From positions 1 to 64,000 of the forward strand of contig JAGOSF010000002.1 of NCBI GenBank assembly GCA_018062405.1: a stretch of 64,000 bases of DNA, given 5' to 3'. The DNA is from Candidatus Babeliales bacterium (GTDB lineage Bacteria > Babelota > Babeliae > Babelales > Chromulinivoraceae). The notes below the pieces were generated by a model. It searched no databases. It saw only the letters and a program-made list of their open reading frames with translations, and was not told the DNA's origin. Position 1 is the stretch's first letter; each line of letters begins with the position of its first letter. This document shows, one piece after another, positions 44,446 to 52,811 of the stretch. A program made the position numbers and the translations under genes.

Positions 44446-45255
44446 TTAATTTGTATCGATTTTTTCTTGATCTTGAGCAGAATAATAGCTATAAGCAACA
44501 TAGCAACCAACTGCTGTAACAAATAAAGCACCACCAATAATTGATTGTTCTAAGTTTATAGATGCTGCTGGTTGAACCGTTGCAGGAACTTCTAAAGAAC
44601 CTTCTACTGACAAAGATGGACCATTAGCTTGAGATTCTTTTGAATTTTCAGGCTCAGATGAACCTTGATCTTGCAAATCATTCTGTTCGTTCATACAAGT
44701 TTGTTGGCTTTGTTCAACGAAAACCGGCGCAGCCACTGATTTTTCTTCTGTAACTTGCCTTTCTTCTGATGAATAAGCTTGCTGCTGTTTATTTTTATTA
44801 TGTTCTTCTATGCGATTAACAATGATTTCAGCTTGCTCTTTTGCTTTACGCCCAAGTATTTCACATGATTCTGCAGATGCTTTACTCAATATAGTGATTT
44901 TTTCATGGAGATATAAACCTAATTGAGTTGCGCTACTACCAATTTTATCAAAAAAATCTTTCATAGCTTCTGCATTTGCCTGTTTAGCATCATCAGAATT
45001 ATTTGAAAATTTTGATAAAAAATCTTGAAAAGAATTCGAATCTTTCTTTTGCGCTACTTTTCCCGGACGAGCCTGATCAAGAGCAGATGTCCCTTCAGAA
45101 AAGCCTTCTTTATTAATACCACCTGAACTGATAAAGCTTGGCGTTTGGACAATAGTTCGTTTCGTTGCTTTTCCTGGAATTGCTTGATCCATATCATTTG
45201 CGCTCACAAGGCCATAAAAACTCAGAGCAAAAACCGTCAATATATTTATTTTCAT
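44446..45255 (-). CDS. Secreted protein with C-terminal membrane tail and repeated PGK motif
   Basis: 269 aa with signal peptide (MKINILTVFALSFYGLVSA). The mature N-terminus has a duplicated motif DQAIPGKATK and DQARPGKVAQ about 40 residues apart. The middle is helical (FLSKFSNNSDDAKQANAEAMKDF) followed by a Gln/Glu/Ser-rich spacer. The tail, QSIIGGALFVTAVGCYVAYSYY plus a short charged end, matches the 43860 protein. Likely anchored in a membrane from the exported side. Function unknown. Confidence 0.7.
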   Translation of the reverse strand: MKINILTVFALSFYGLVSANDMDQAIPGKATKRTIVQTPSFISSGGINKEGFSEGTSALDQARPGKVAQKKDSNSFQDFLSKFSNNSDDAKQANAEAMKDFFDKIGSSATQLGLYLHEKITILSKASAESCEILGRKAKEQAEIIVNRIEEHNKNKQQQAYSSEERQVTEEKSVAAPVFVEQSQQTCMNEQNDLQDQGSSEPENSKESQANGPSLSVEGSLEVPATVQPAASINLEQSIIGGALFVTAVGCYVAYSYYSAQDQEKIDTN

Positions 45256-45363
45256 AAAAACCCTTTATAACAAAGTAATGTATAGTAACTACACTCTTAC
45301 AGAATAGTAAAATACAAAAAAGATGTAAAAAGGATGGTCCGGTTTTTCTGGCGAGTATAAAGT

Positions 45364-46734
45364 TTATTTTTTTGCTAATAGATTTTTTTCTTTATACTGC
45401 AAATAAATAGCGCCCAAAAAAACCTGCTTTTTTATTTCAATAATATAACGCAAATCTTGATCTGATAGAGTAAGACGTTGAGCCCAGTCAGAATTTTTAA
45501 AAGAATCAAACATGTCTTCATCACAAGTTGGTTGCACAACCCTTTCAAAAATCATTTTCCCATCAAACTGAGGAGCGAAATCTAAACATTGGGAAAAAGC
45601 TGCTTTCGATAAATTAACTGTTGAATTCAAAATTACACGATCGACAATGCATTGCTTTGCAAGATCATCAATCGAACATGGCTTCATTCTTTTCATAAGA
45701 TAAGGTGATAATTGTTGTTGAAAAACTTGAGTATGACTCGATTGTTGTGCGACATCAGGCACAAAGCTTGTTATAGCCTCTAAAAAAGATTTTTGTTGCT
45801 GTAACGCCCTTCGCTGTTGCTCTTTTTGTAATGCTTCTGCCTCTTTTTGTTGAATAGCTTCTTGTAATAAAGCTCTTTTTCCTTTATCTGCCAAACTTTG
45901 CAGAGCACGTTTTTGTTGTTTTTTATGATTTGTTTGTTTTGTCAAAAGTTCTTTGGTCATTTTTTTAACATTTTTTTCAGCTTTTGCAGAAAATTCTTCA
46001 GTTGTGTTTTGAGCAATTGCTGCTATTGCATCGATCTTTTTTTTGTTTTTTTTCCACAATCTATTCGATTCAATAATTTCTAATGCAAGCCGCTGGCGAT
46101 CTTGAGCATGGCTCGATGCTTCGTATATTGCATCAGATTGTTGCTTAAGTTGCAATGCCCTTACAGCTTTATTACAAGCTTGCAAATGCTGACCTAAAGA
46201 AATGTCTGATGATATTGAATCTGATCGTTTGCCAGTTGTTGAGATCTCAGATGATATATCAGAAAAAGCAGATCCAATCTGAGTCATTGGGTATGAATGA
46301 ATAGATGTATCATCAACAGAAATTACTGCGCCTGCTCTCATAATTTCTTGTTGTTTTTGAAGACTATCTAGTTTTGTCCATAAAAATATTTTTTGCTTCG
46401 ATAGTGCAAGTAAACCTTGATATCCAAGAGTATTTTCTAACCCAGATTTATAAACTGGATCTAAAGTTGATCCATATTCTTCCAAGATTTTTTTTGCAAC
46501 AGATGCTTGGTGTGCATGATACTGGACATCCTCTGGCAAAGATGAATCATATGGATTTTCTAATAGTTTTTGTTGCAAAGAAGGATAAGTCAAATCCTTA
46601 AAAGATCGTAACCATTGTTCAGACAGACATTTATAGCCAGGAGAATTTACAATCTGTGCTAAAGTCTTTTTTTGATCGCAGGAAAATGAAAAAGAAGCAA
46701 TGCATAAACAGAAGATGCCATATAAAAGTTTCAT
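45364..46734 (-). CDS. Secreted coiled-coil protein of unknown function
   Basis: 456 aa with signal peptide (MKLLYGIFCLCIASFSFS). A Cys follows directly (SFSCDQKK), which could be a lipoprotein cysteine, though the -3 to -1 residues FSFS fit only loosely. Residues about 180-310 are Lys/Gln/Ala-rich coiled coil. A C-terminal globular part (about 340-450) carries several Cys. No known domain. Third in a leftward series of secreted proteins. Confidence 0.7.
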   Translation of the reverse strand: MKLLYGIFCLCIASFSFSCDQKKTLAQIVNSPGYKCLSEQWLRSFKDLTYPSLQQKLLENPYDSSLPEDVQYHAHQASVAKKILEEYGSTLDPVYKSGLENTLGYQGLLALSKQKIFLWTKLDSLQKQQEIMRAGAVISVDDTSIHSYPMTQIGSAFSDISSEISTTGKRSDSISSDISLGQHLQACNKAVRALQLKQQSDAIYEASSHAQDRQRLALEIIESNRLWKKNKKKIDAIAAIAQNTTEEFSAKAEKNVKKMTKELLTKQTNHKKQQKRALQSLADKGKRALLQEAIQQKEAEALQKEQQRRALQQQKSFLEAITSFVPDVAQQSSHTQVFQQQLSPYLMKRMKPCSIDDLAKQCIVDRVILNSTVNLSKAAFSQCLDFAPQFDGKMIFERVVQPTCDEDMFDSFKNSDWAQRLTLSDQDLRYIIEIKKQVFLGAIYLQYKEKNLLAKK

Positions 46735-46855
46735 TTATTTCCATGTTTTATAAAAATTGAATATTGGTATAGATTACCAAAAAACACCACAAAAAGAAGT
46801 TTTTAACAACTAAAAATATTGTAAAAATAAAACATGAGAAATAATCATAAAAAAA

Positions 46856-46881
46856 CCCCTTGTTCCTGAAAGAACAAAGGG
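46856..46881 (-). terminator. Terminator after the glutaredoxin-thioredoxin gene
   Basis: On the minus strand a 10-bp stem with one mismatch (CCCTTTGTTC / GAACAAGGGG) with a 6-nt loop is followed by seven T residues. Confidence 0.8.
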
Positions 46882-46905
46882 TATAAAATTACAATTTTTT
46901 TAATT

Positions 46906-47712
46906 TTATTTTTTTAGCAAAATAGATACTAGATCAAACAATCCCGATTTAGTTCTATAGTTTTTTGGGTTAATTTGTTGCCCATTTTTAAAACAAACAA
47001 CTGTTGGATAGCATTGAACACCAAGCGTCTCTACGATAGATCCATTGAGATCGCCATCTAGGCAAATAAATTCGCATTGATCTGCAAATTCTTGAGCTAC
47101 TTGTAAGAATATTGGCTTAAAAACTTTACACGGCGGGCACCATGTTGTTGATATTAAAATGATGACTGGCTTTTTAAAAGCCTGCATTTCTGAGATAAAA
47201 GTTTTTGGATTATAAGATTTTGGGTATTGATTTGATTTTGCTTTGCAATTTTCATCTGCGATTTTTAAATGATCTGTTGCTGGCGTTTCTACCTGAAGCA
47301 TTGCCTGAGTTGACAGATCAGATTCTACCACATATTTTTTCTTGAAATATTCGATAATATCAAGACTTTCAGCCATGCTCACACCTGCAGCAGCATCGAC
47401 TATGTAAGGAGCTTGAGTTCTTCCGCTTATAGATTTTAATAGATGAATCTTTTCAGAAGAGTCTAAATATATAATTTCAACCTGATCTAAAAGATTTTTG
47501 CTCTGTAAAAATGAATAAACATGAACACAATAGGAACAGCCTTGATACATAAACAGCTGAACTTTAGCTTTTTCTACTATTTCAGCTTGATGAGATTCAT
47601 CGACTTTTTGCATAATTTCATTTTCAGAAACCTGCTGAGAAGCATCATGTGCACTCAAAAAACAAACTATACCAACGACAAAAAGTAAACCAATTACATT
47701 ACGTTTTTTCAT
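46906..47712 (-). CDS. Secreted glutaredoxin-thioredoxin fusion protein
   Basis: 268 aa with a signal peptide (about 1-22, RNVIGLLFVVGIVCFLSA). First domain (about 48-130) is glutaredoxin-like with the active-site pair in GCSYCVHV. Second domain (about 165-268) is thioredoxin-like with TTWCPPCKVFKP, the WCPPC form found in exported thioredoxins, and the cis-proline in CYPTVVCF. It probably handles disulfides of exported proteins, several of which are encoded next door. The two-domain order in an exported protein is unusual. Confidence 0.85.
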   Translation of the reverse strand: MKKRNVIGLLFVVGIVCFLSAHDASQQVSENEIMQKVDESHQAEIVEKAKVQLFMYQGCSYCVHVYSFLQSKNLLDQVEIIYLDSSEKIHLLKSISGRTQAPYIVDAAAGVSMAESLDIIEYFKKKYVVESDLSTQAMLQVETPATDHLKIADENCKAKSNQYPKSYNPKTFISEMQAFKKPVIILISTTWCPPCKVFKPIFLQVAQEFADQCEFICLDGDLNGSIVETLGVQCYPTVVCFKNGQQINPKNYRTKSGLFDLVSILLKK

Positions 47713-47763
47713 ACAACCCCTCTATGAGTAGTAAAAGTTATTTCATACTCATAGCATACTAAC

Positions 47764-47880
47764 TTATACAAATTTGTAAAAAGGATCATACTTCATGATA
47801 CGCAAAAAATGGTGATCTTTTCCATACGGAATTTCACACCATAAAAGCTGATTGTTCTCTTGAGTTTTTTCAATCTTCAA
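47764..47880 (-). CDS. Possible small protein overlapping the nifU-like stop
   Basis: A 38-codon frame starting at a TTG beside the stop of the NifU-like gene, in a different frame (motif TTGAAGATTGA), ending RIMKYDPFYKFV. The amino-acid composition looks protein-like, but there is no ATG at the start and no ribosome-binding site. Could be a coupled gene, a frameshifted extension of the NifU-like protein, or chance. Confidence 0.25.
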   Translation of the reverse strand: MKIEKTQENNQLLWCEIPYGKDHHFLRIMKYDPFYKFV

Positions 47881-48118
47881 CAATAATTCTGATAGCAGGA
47901 TTGATAGCGCTTTGTAACCGCTTTTCTAAACCAAACGTAATCGTATAAAAAGAAAGAGGACATGTATCACATGCCCCTTTTAAACGTATTACTACGTTAT
48001 ATTCTTTAATTGAAACAAGTTCAATTTCACCTTGATGCGATTGTACGTATGATTGCATCTGTTCAAGTTCTTTTACAACTTGAGCAAATACCTGCTCATT
48101 GTCGTACGTTACACCCAT
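47870..48118 (-). CDS. NifU-like C-terminal domain protein
   Basis: 82 aa consisting of the NifU C-terminal domain: VVIRLKGACDTCPLS carries the CxxC pair that binds a 4Fe-4S cluster, followed by the usual T-rich helix and the INPAIRIIVED end. It acts as an Fe-S scaffold or carrier. The ATG overlaps rplQ by 10 nt, so it is translated as the last gene of the ribosomal block. Confidence 0.88.
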   Translation of the reverse strand: MGVTYDNEQVFAQVVKELEQMQSYVQSHQGEIELVSIKEYNVVIRLKGACDTCPLSFYTITFGLEKRLQSAINPAIRIIVED

Positions 48119-48465
48119 TGCAAACGAGACATTGATGCTGTATCGCTTGGACGTTTACCTAAAGGTAAAATACGAGTGTATCCACCTGGACGGTCAACGT
48201 ACTGAGGTGCTATATCTTTAAATAATTTCAATAAAGCATCTTGATCATACGGTAACATTGCTTGAGCTTTACGACGAGGATTGAATTCGTTGCCTTCACG
48301 AGCAATAGTCACTAATTTTTCCGCTAAACGACGAACTTCTTTAATTGTTGCCGTTGTCGAAGTAATATGACCAAAATTAATAAAATGAATAACTTGGTTT
48401 CTTAAAAAAGCTTTGCGGTATGAACCCTTCATGTTGAGCTTTTTTTTACCACTTAAATGTCTCAT
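48109..48465 (-). CDS. rplQ: 50S ribosomal protein L17
   Basis: 118 aa. MRHLSGKKKLNMKGSYRKAFLRNQV is the family N-terminus; the end GYTRILPLGKRPSDTASMSRLQWV is also typical. Binds 23S rRNA near the exit tunnel. It follows rpoA by 30 nt, the conserved alpha-operon end, and overlaps the NifU-like gene. Confidence 0.97.
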   Translation of the reverse strand: MRHLSGKKKLNMKGSYRKAFLRNQVIHFINFGHITSTTATIKEVRRLAEKLVTIAREGNEFNPRRKAQAMLPYDQDALLKLFKDIAPQYVDRPGGYTRILPLGKRPSDTASMSRLQWV

Positions 48466-48495
48466 GCCTTTATTCCTTGCTTAGTTGTTATAACT

Positions 48496-49539
48496 TTATT
48501 TGCTTTGTTTTTGCAACGCTTTAACAACAACTTCTTCTTTGATATCCATGCCAAGACGTAAACCTAAAGAACGTAATATTTCTTTAACTTCATCAAGAGA
48601 CTTTCTACCAAAATTTTTGATTTTTAAACCTTCATCTTCTGTAAAATTCACCAAGTCGATAACTCGACGAATATCTGCGTTGATCAAACAATTATGAGCA
48701 CGTGCAGAAAACTCTAATTCATCAATTGGTTTCATTAACAATTCAAGAGAAATACCTTTAAGACCAAAGTCTTCAATTTCAGCATTTTCAACAGGATTTG
48801 TATTGTTTTCTTGTCCTGAAATTTCATTAAATGGAATTTCTGTACCAACTAAGAAATTTTCAAGCTGAGTACGCAAAACAGAAACAGAATAGTTTAAAGC
48901 TTCTACAGAACTTATTGCTCCGTTGGTTGTAATTTCAAGCGTCATTTTATCAAAGTCAATATCTTTACCAACGCGAGTTTTATCAACGTGACATGTCACA
49001 TTACGTACTGGTGAAAACATTGCATCAAGATAAATACGTCCATCTTCTTGTAAAGATTGACCAATTGGCCATTGAGCAACTTGATAACCTCTTCCTGATT
49101 CTACAGTAAATTCTATATCAAGAACTCCGCCTTGCGACACATGAGCAAGTACATGATCATGATTAATAAGTTCTAAATGATCATCGCCTGTAATATCTGC
49201 AACAGTTACTGTTTTAGGAGAAGAAACTGACAATCTCATCGTACCTTGCATGTTTGTTTTATTTTTAATGATAATCTGTTTTATATTTAAAACGATTTGC
49301 ATTATATCTTCAACCACGCCTGGTATTGATGAAAATTCGTTATTAACACCTTTAATGACTACAGAAGTTACTGCCGTTCCTTCGATTGCACCAAGTAAAA
49401 CACGACGCATCGCATTACCAAGTGTCACACCAAAACCAGGCTCTAACGGTTCTGCTACCAATTTACCAAAAGTAGGAGTCATAGACTGTTTGTCCCAACC
49501 TAATTTTGGCAGTGTTAATGGTTTATATTCTTTACTCAT
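48496..49539 (-). CDS. rpoA: RNA polymerase subunit alpha
   Basis: 347 aa. The N-terminal assembly domain has LEPGFGVTLGNAMRRVLL and GAIEGTAVTSV; the linker is near 245-265; the C-terminal domain (LEFSARAHNCLINADIRRVIDLV, IKNFGRKSLDEVKEIL) contacts UP elements and activators. The length is slightly above the usual 310-340. Between rpsD and rplQ. Confidence 0.98.
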   Translation of the reverse strand: MSKEYKPLTLPKLGWDKQSMTPTFGKLVAEPLEPGFGVTLGNAMRRVLLGAIEGTAVTSVVIKGVNNEFSSIPGVVEDIMQIVLNIKQIIIKNKTNMQGTMRLSVSSPKTVTVADITGDDHLELINHDHVLAHVSQGGVLDIEFTVESGRGYQVAQWPIGQSLQEDGRIYLDAMFSPVRNVTCHVDKTRVGKDIDFDKMTLEITTNGAISSVEALNYSVSVLRTQLENFLVGTEIPFNEISGQENNTNPVENAEIEDFGLKGISLELLMKPIDELEFSARAHNCLINADIRRVIDLVNFTEDEGLKIKNFGRKSLDEVKEILRSLGLRLGMDIKEEVVVKALQKQSK

Positions 49540-49568
49540 AATAATTGCCCTAACCCTTAATTAAACGA

Positions 49569-50135
49569 TTACTTAGAGTACATCTCAACAATCAAATACT
49601 CTTCTATTGGTGCTTGTAAATCTGCACGAGCTGGATGACGTAAAACTTTACCTGCATGATCTTTTTTCACCAACTCAAGCCATTCAGGAACTTTAATCCC
49701 GATGCTCATACGTTTGTCAATAACTTGCTCTAATAAAGCACTGTTTTTTAAAGTACGTTCAGCTAAGGTAATAATATCATTTACATCAACTAAATATGAT
49801 GGAGATGTTACTTTTCTACCATTAACTTTAACATGACCGTGAACGATCATTTGACGAGCTTGAGCTCGAGTTGTTGCCATTTTTAAACGAAACACAACGT
49901 TATCAATTCTTCGTTCTAACAAATTAAGCAAATTCTCGCCTGGACCGCCATGAGCAGCTGCTACAGCCATAGAATAGAAACGACGGAATTGTTTTTCACG
50001 CATACCGTACATTTCTTTTACTTTTTGTTTTTCTGCAAGCTGTTTACCGTATTCAGAAACACGTTTAAATGCTTTTTTTGCTGATTGATTTTCTGAAGAA
50101 TTTACATCCGCTTGTGTTTTTGGATTTGTTTTCAT
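49569..50135 (-). CDS. rpsD: 30S ribosomal protein S4, shortened N-terminus
   Basis: 188 aa against about 205 in most bacteria. The conserved part begins at about residue 25 (RVSEYGKQLAEKQKVKEMYGM) and continues through the S4 domain (LERRIDNVVFRL, ARQMIVHGHVKVNGRKV) to the end LIVEMYSK. The usual MARYxGP start and the following basic/zinc region are absent, replaced by a polar, unrelated 24-residue leader. No better upstream start is evident. It nucleates 16S assembly and often represses this operon. Confidence 0.95.
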   Translation of the reverse strand: MKTNPKTQADVNSSENQSAKKAFKRVSEYGKQLAEKQKVKEMYGMREKQFRRFYSMAVAAAHGGPGENLLNLLERRIDNVVFRLKMATTRAQARQMIVHGHVKVNGRKVTSPSYLVDVNDIITLAERTLKNSALLEQVIDKRMSIGIKVPEWLELVKKDHAGKVLRHPARADLQAPIEEYLIVEMYSK

Positions 50136-50163
50136 AATTAATCTATCCGTAATAAATTATTTG

Positions 50164-50547
50164 TTATACACGACGCTTTTTAGGAGCACGACAACCATTA
50201 TGTGGTAATGGGGTCACATCTCTTAAAACAGAGATATTTAAACCAGCTCCTTGAAGCGAACGTACAACTGAATCACGACCAGATCCAGCACCTTGTAAAT
50301 TTACTTCTACAGATTTAATACCCATTAAAGTCATATCTTTTGCTAATACTGATGTGATTTGTGATGCAGCAAAAGGAGTGCCTTTTCGAGAACCTTTAAA
50401 ACCTGATTTTCCCGCGCTTCCGTTAAGAATCACGTTTCCATCTTCAGTCGTAATTGTTACAAGCGTATTGTTGAATGTTGATTTAACATGCACAACCGCA
50501 TTGCTCAATTGACGTTTGACTTTTTTGGATTTCTTTTTATAAGCCAT
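50164..50547 (-). CDS. rpsK: 30S ribosomal protein S11
   Basis: 127 aa. VVHVKSTFNNTLVTITT near the start, GGxKSGFKGSRKGTPFAA, and C-terminal TPLPHNGCRAPKKRRV are family signatures. Part of the platform at the E site. Between rpsM and rpsD. Confidence 0.98.
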   Translation of the reverse strand: MAYKKKSKKVKRQLSNAVVHVKSTFNNTLVTITTEDGNVILNGSAGKSGFKGSRKGTPFAASQITSVLAKDMTLMGIKSVEVNLQGAGSGRDSVVRSLQGAGLNISVLRDVTPLPHNGCRAPKKRRV

Positions 50548-50568
50548 TGTTACCTTTATCCACCTATG

Positions 50569-50958
50569 CTATTTCTTACTTATTTTTCGTTTCAATGCAA
50601 CTGCTGAACCAGCTTTTTTAGGACCTTTTTTGGTTCTTGCATTTGTTTTCGTACGTTGACCGCGACAAGGCAACCCTTTTTTATGACGCAATCCTCTGTA
50701 AGCACTGATCTCTTGTAAACGTTTAATATTCATTAAAACTTCTTTACGAAGATCGCCTTCTGTTCGACAATATTCGTTAACTGCTTTTTGAATAACAGCA
50801 ACATCTTGATCTGTCAATTCTCTTACACGTAAATCAAAATTAATTTTTGATTTATTTAAAATGTCACGTGAAGATTTCAATCCAATACCGTACACATACG
50901 TCAAACCATATTCTATACGTTTATTAGAAGGTAGGTTTATACCTGATATTCTTGCCAT
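50569..50958 (-). CDS. rpsM: 30S ribosomal protein S13
   Basis: 129 aa. [54 protein letters not shown] and a Lys-rich tail are typical; the tail is a little longer than in E. coli. Sits in the 30S head contacting P-site tRNA. 31 nt after rpmJ. Confidence 0.98.
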   Translation of the reverse strand: MARISGINLPSNKRIEYGLTYVYGIGLKSSRDILNKSKINFDLRVRELTDQDVAVIQKAVNEYCRTEGDLRKEVLMNIKRLQEISAYRGLRHKKGLPCRGQRTKTNARTKKGPKKAGSAVALKRKISKK

Positions 50959-50989
50959 ATATTACCTTTATACTGTACTTACTTTTACC

Positions 50990-51106
50990 TTATCCTTGAC
51001 GTTGCTTATGACGAGGATCTTTTACACAAATAATTCGTACAACACCATCTCTTCGCACGACCCTGCAGTCTGAGCATATTTTTTTTATGGATGTTCTTAC
51101 TTTCAT
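50990..51106 (-). CDS. rpmJ: 50S ribosomal protein L36
   Basis: 38 aa, [20 protein letters not shown] through DPRHKQRQG. The zinc ligands C11, C14, C27 and H33 are all present, the zinc-binding form. It is in the standard place between infA and rpsM, and is easily missed because of its size. Confidence 0.96.
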   Translation of the reverse strand: MKVRTSIKKICSDCRVVRRDGVVRIICVKDPRHKQRQG

Positions 51107-51139
51107 AGTCGCATCTTTCTATCAAACTGTTAAAACTTG

Positions 51140-51364
51140 TTAACTTTTATACCGTCTTACAATTCTACCGCGAGTCAAATCATAAGGAGACAATTCTAAA
51201 GCTACTTTATCACCTGGTAAAATACGAATATAATTCATTCGCATCTTTCCAGAAACGTGCCCTAAAATGATATGTCCCCCTTCTATAACAACTCGAAACA
51301 TCGCATTTGGTAATGTTTCTTGAACAGTACCGTCAATGCAAACTATATCTTCTTTTTTACTCAT
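51140..51364 (-). CDS. infA: Translation initiation factor IF-1
   Basis: 74-aa OB-fold protein. [38 protein letters not shown] and the end [12 protein letters not shown] match the family throughout. Blocks the A site during initiation. 5 nt after map. Confidence 0.98.
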   Translation of the reverse strand: MSKKEDIVCIDGTVQETLPNAMFRVVIEGGHIILGHVSGKMRMNYIRILPGDKVALELSPYDLTRGRIVRRYKS

Positions 51365-51369
51365 ACGCT

Positions 51370-52128
51370 TTACCCTTGTAACCTTGTTAAAATTTCTGGA
51401 CCATTTTGTGTAACTAATATCGTATCTTCAACATGCATAGCTAAACTTTGATCTGTTGTTTGCACAGTCCATCCATCTTTCATAACAAAGACATCGTAGG
51501 ATCCCATGGTAATCATGGGCTCAACAGCAAAAGTCATGCCTGCTCGTAAAATCATTCCTGTACCTTTTTTTCCAAAGTTAGGTACATCTGGTTCTTCATG
51601 CATATTTTTTCCAATACCATGACCAGCAAAATCACGAACAATTCCATACCCTTGTTGCTCAGCTACTTGTTGTACTGCGTATGATATGTCAAATAATCTA
51701 TTTCCTTCAACTGCCTGACTTATTCCTGCATCCAAAGATTTTTGAGCTGTTTGAATAAATCGTTCCATTTCTGCTGTAGGTTTTGCAACATCAACAAGAT
51801 ATGCTCTTGCCATGTCCGCACAATAACCTTTCCATGCTGCACAAACATCCACTTTAACCAAATCTCCTTGTTGTAAAACAACTTGACTTGAAGGAACTCC
51901 ATGTACAACAACTTGATTGACAGAAATGCAACTTACATGTTGATACCCCATGTATCCTTTAGATTGCGAAACTAAATCTTGCGATTTAAGCTGTTTTGCA
52001 ATCCATTGATCAATCATCAACGTAGTTACACCGGGCTGTATAATTTCTTGTACTTTTTCAAAGATTTCAGCCAGCAGTCTTCCTGCTGTTTTCATCTTTA
52101 AGATAGCGTCTTTACTTTTTATTACCAT
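51370..52128 (-). CDS. map: Methionine aminopeptidase type I
   Basis: 252 aa. Metal ligands visible in [19 protein letters not shown] (two Asp), [16 protein letters not shown] (His), FAVEPMI (Glu) and HVEDTILV (Glu). Removes N-terminal Met from new proteins. Type I without SH3 or zinc-finger extension. Between adk and infA, as in many bacteria. Confidence 0.97.
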   Translation of the reverse strand: MVIKSKDAILKMKTAGRLLAEIFEKVQEIIQPGVTTLMIDQWIAKQLKSQDLVSQSKGYMGYQHVSCISVNQVVVHGVPSSQVVLQQGDLVKVDVCAAWKGYCADMARAYLVDVAKPTAEMERFIQTAQKSLDAGISQAVEGNRLFDISYAVQQVAEQQGYGIVRDFAGHGIGKNMHEEPDVPNFGKKGTGMILRAGMTFAVEPMITMGSYDVFVMKDGWTVQTTDQSLAMHVEDTILVTQNGPEILTRLQG

Positions 52129-52133
52129 ATTGA

Positions 52134-52811
52134 TTAATAATTCGAGATTTGTTTAATATTCTCAAAGACTACCTCTATTGGTTCTTGAGCATCAACAACC
52201 AATATTGTAATGCCTTTGTCTTTATAATATTGTACCATATCTTTTTCATGTTGGTAATAGACAGCAAGACGTTTTTTCAAAGTCTCTACCGAATCATCAG
52301 GTCTATGGACCAAATTATGGTCGCATACGTCACATTTCATTAACTGTTTTGATTGTAAAGGATTTCCAGTCTGTAATGAGTAAACTCGCTGGCAATCTTT
52401 ATTTCCACAAACAACCCTTGACTCAATTCTATGTATTAAAACATCTTCACTAACTTCAAACTTAATGACTAATGTTTCAAATTCTTTAAATTGCACATTT
52501 AACATTTTATCAATAAAAGCAGATTGTTCAACCGTGCGAGGCGTTCCATCAAAGATAATTCCATCCAAACTATATTGATGAGTTACAATCCACATCTCTA
52601 TCATTTGCATAATGATCTGATCTGGAACAAGTTTACCTTGCGCTATAATTGAAGCAATTTCTTGCCCCAAATCAGTTTTATTCGAAATATGCTCTCGACA
52701 AACGTTCCCAGTTGATAAATGCTTCCAATTAAATTTTTCTTGGCACAAAACAGAAACCGAACCTTTGCCTGCTCCTGGTGGCCCAAGAAAAATAACTGCC
52801 TTCTTACTCAT
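52134..52811 (-). CDS. adk: Adenylate kinase with zinc-binding LID
   Basis: 225 aa. P-loop GPPGAGKGSVS, FDGTPRTVEQ, and a LID with four cysteines (CGNKDC ... CDVC), the zinc-binding form common in Gram-positive bacteria. The segment VHRPDDSVETLKKRL is typical. Balances adenine nucleotides. The ATG overlaps the secY stop by 4 nt; map follows after 5 nt. Confidence 0.96.
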   Translation of the reverse strand: MSKKAVIFLGPPGAGKGSVSVLCQEKFNWKHLSTGNVCREHISNKTDLGQEIASIIAQGKLVPDQIIMQMIEMWIVTHQYSLDGIIFDGTPRTVEQSAFIDKMLNVQFKEFETLVIKFEVSEDVLIHRIESRVVCGNKDCQRVYSLQTGNPLQSKQLMKCDVCDHNLVHRPDDSVETLKKRLAVYYQHEKDMVQYYKDKGITILVVDAQEPIEVVFENIKQISNY

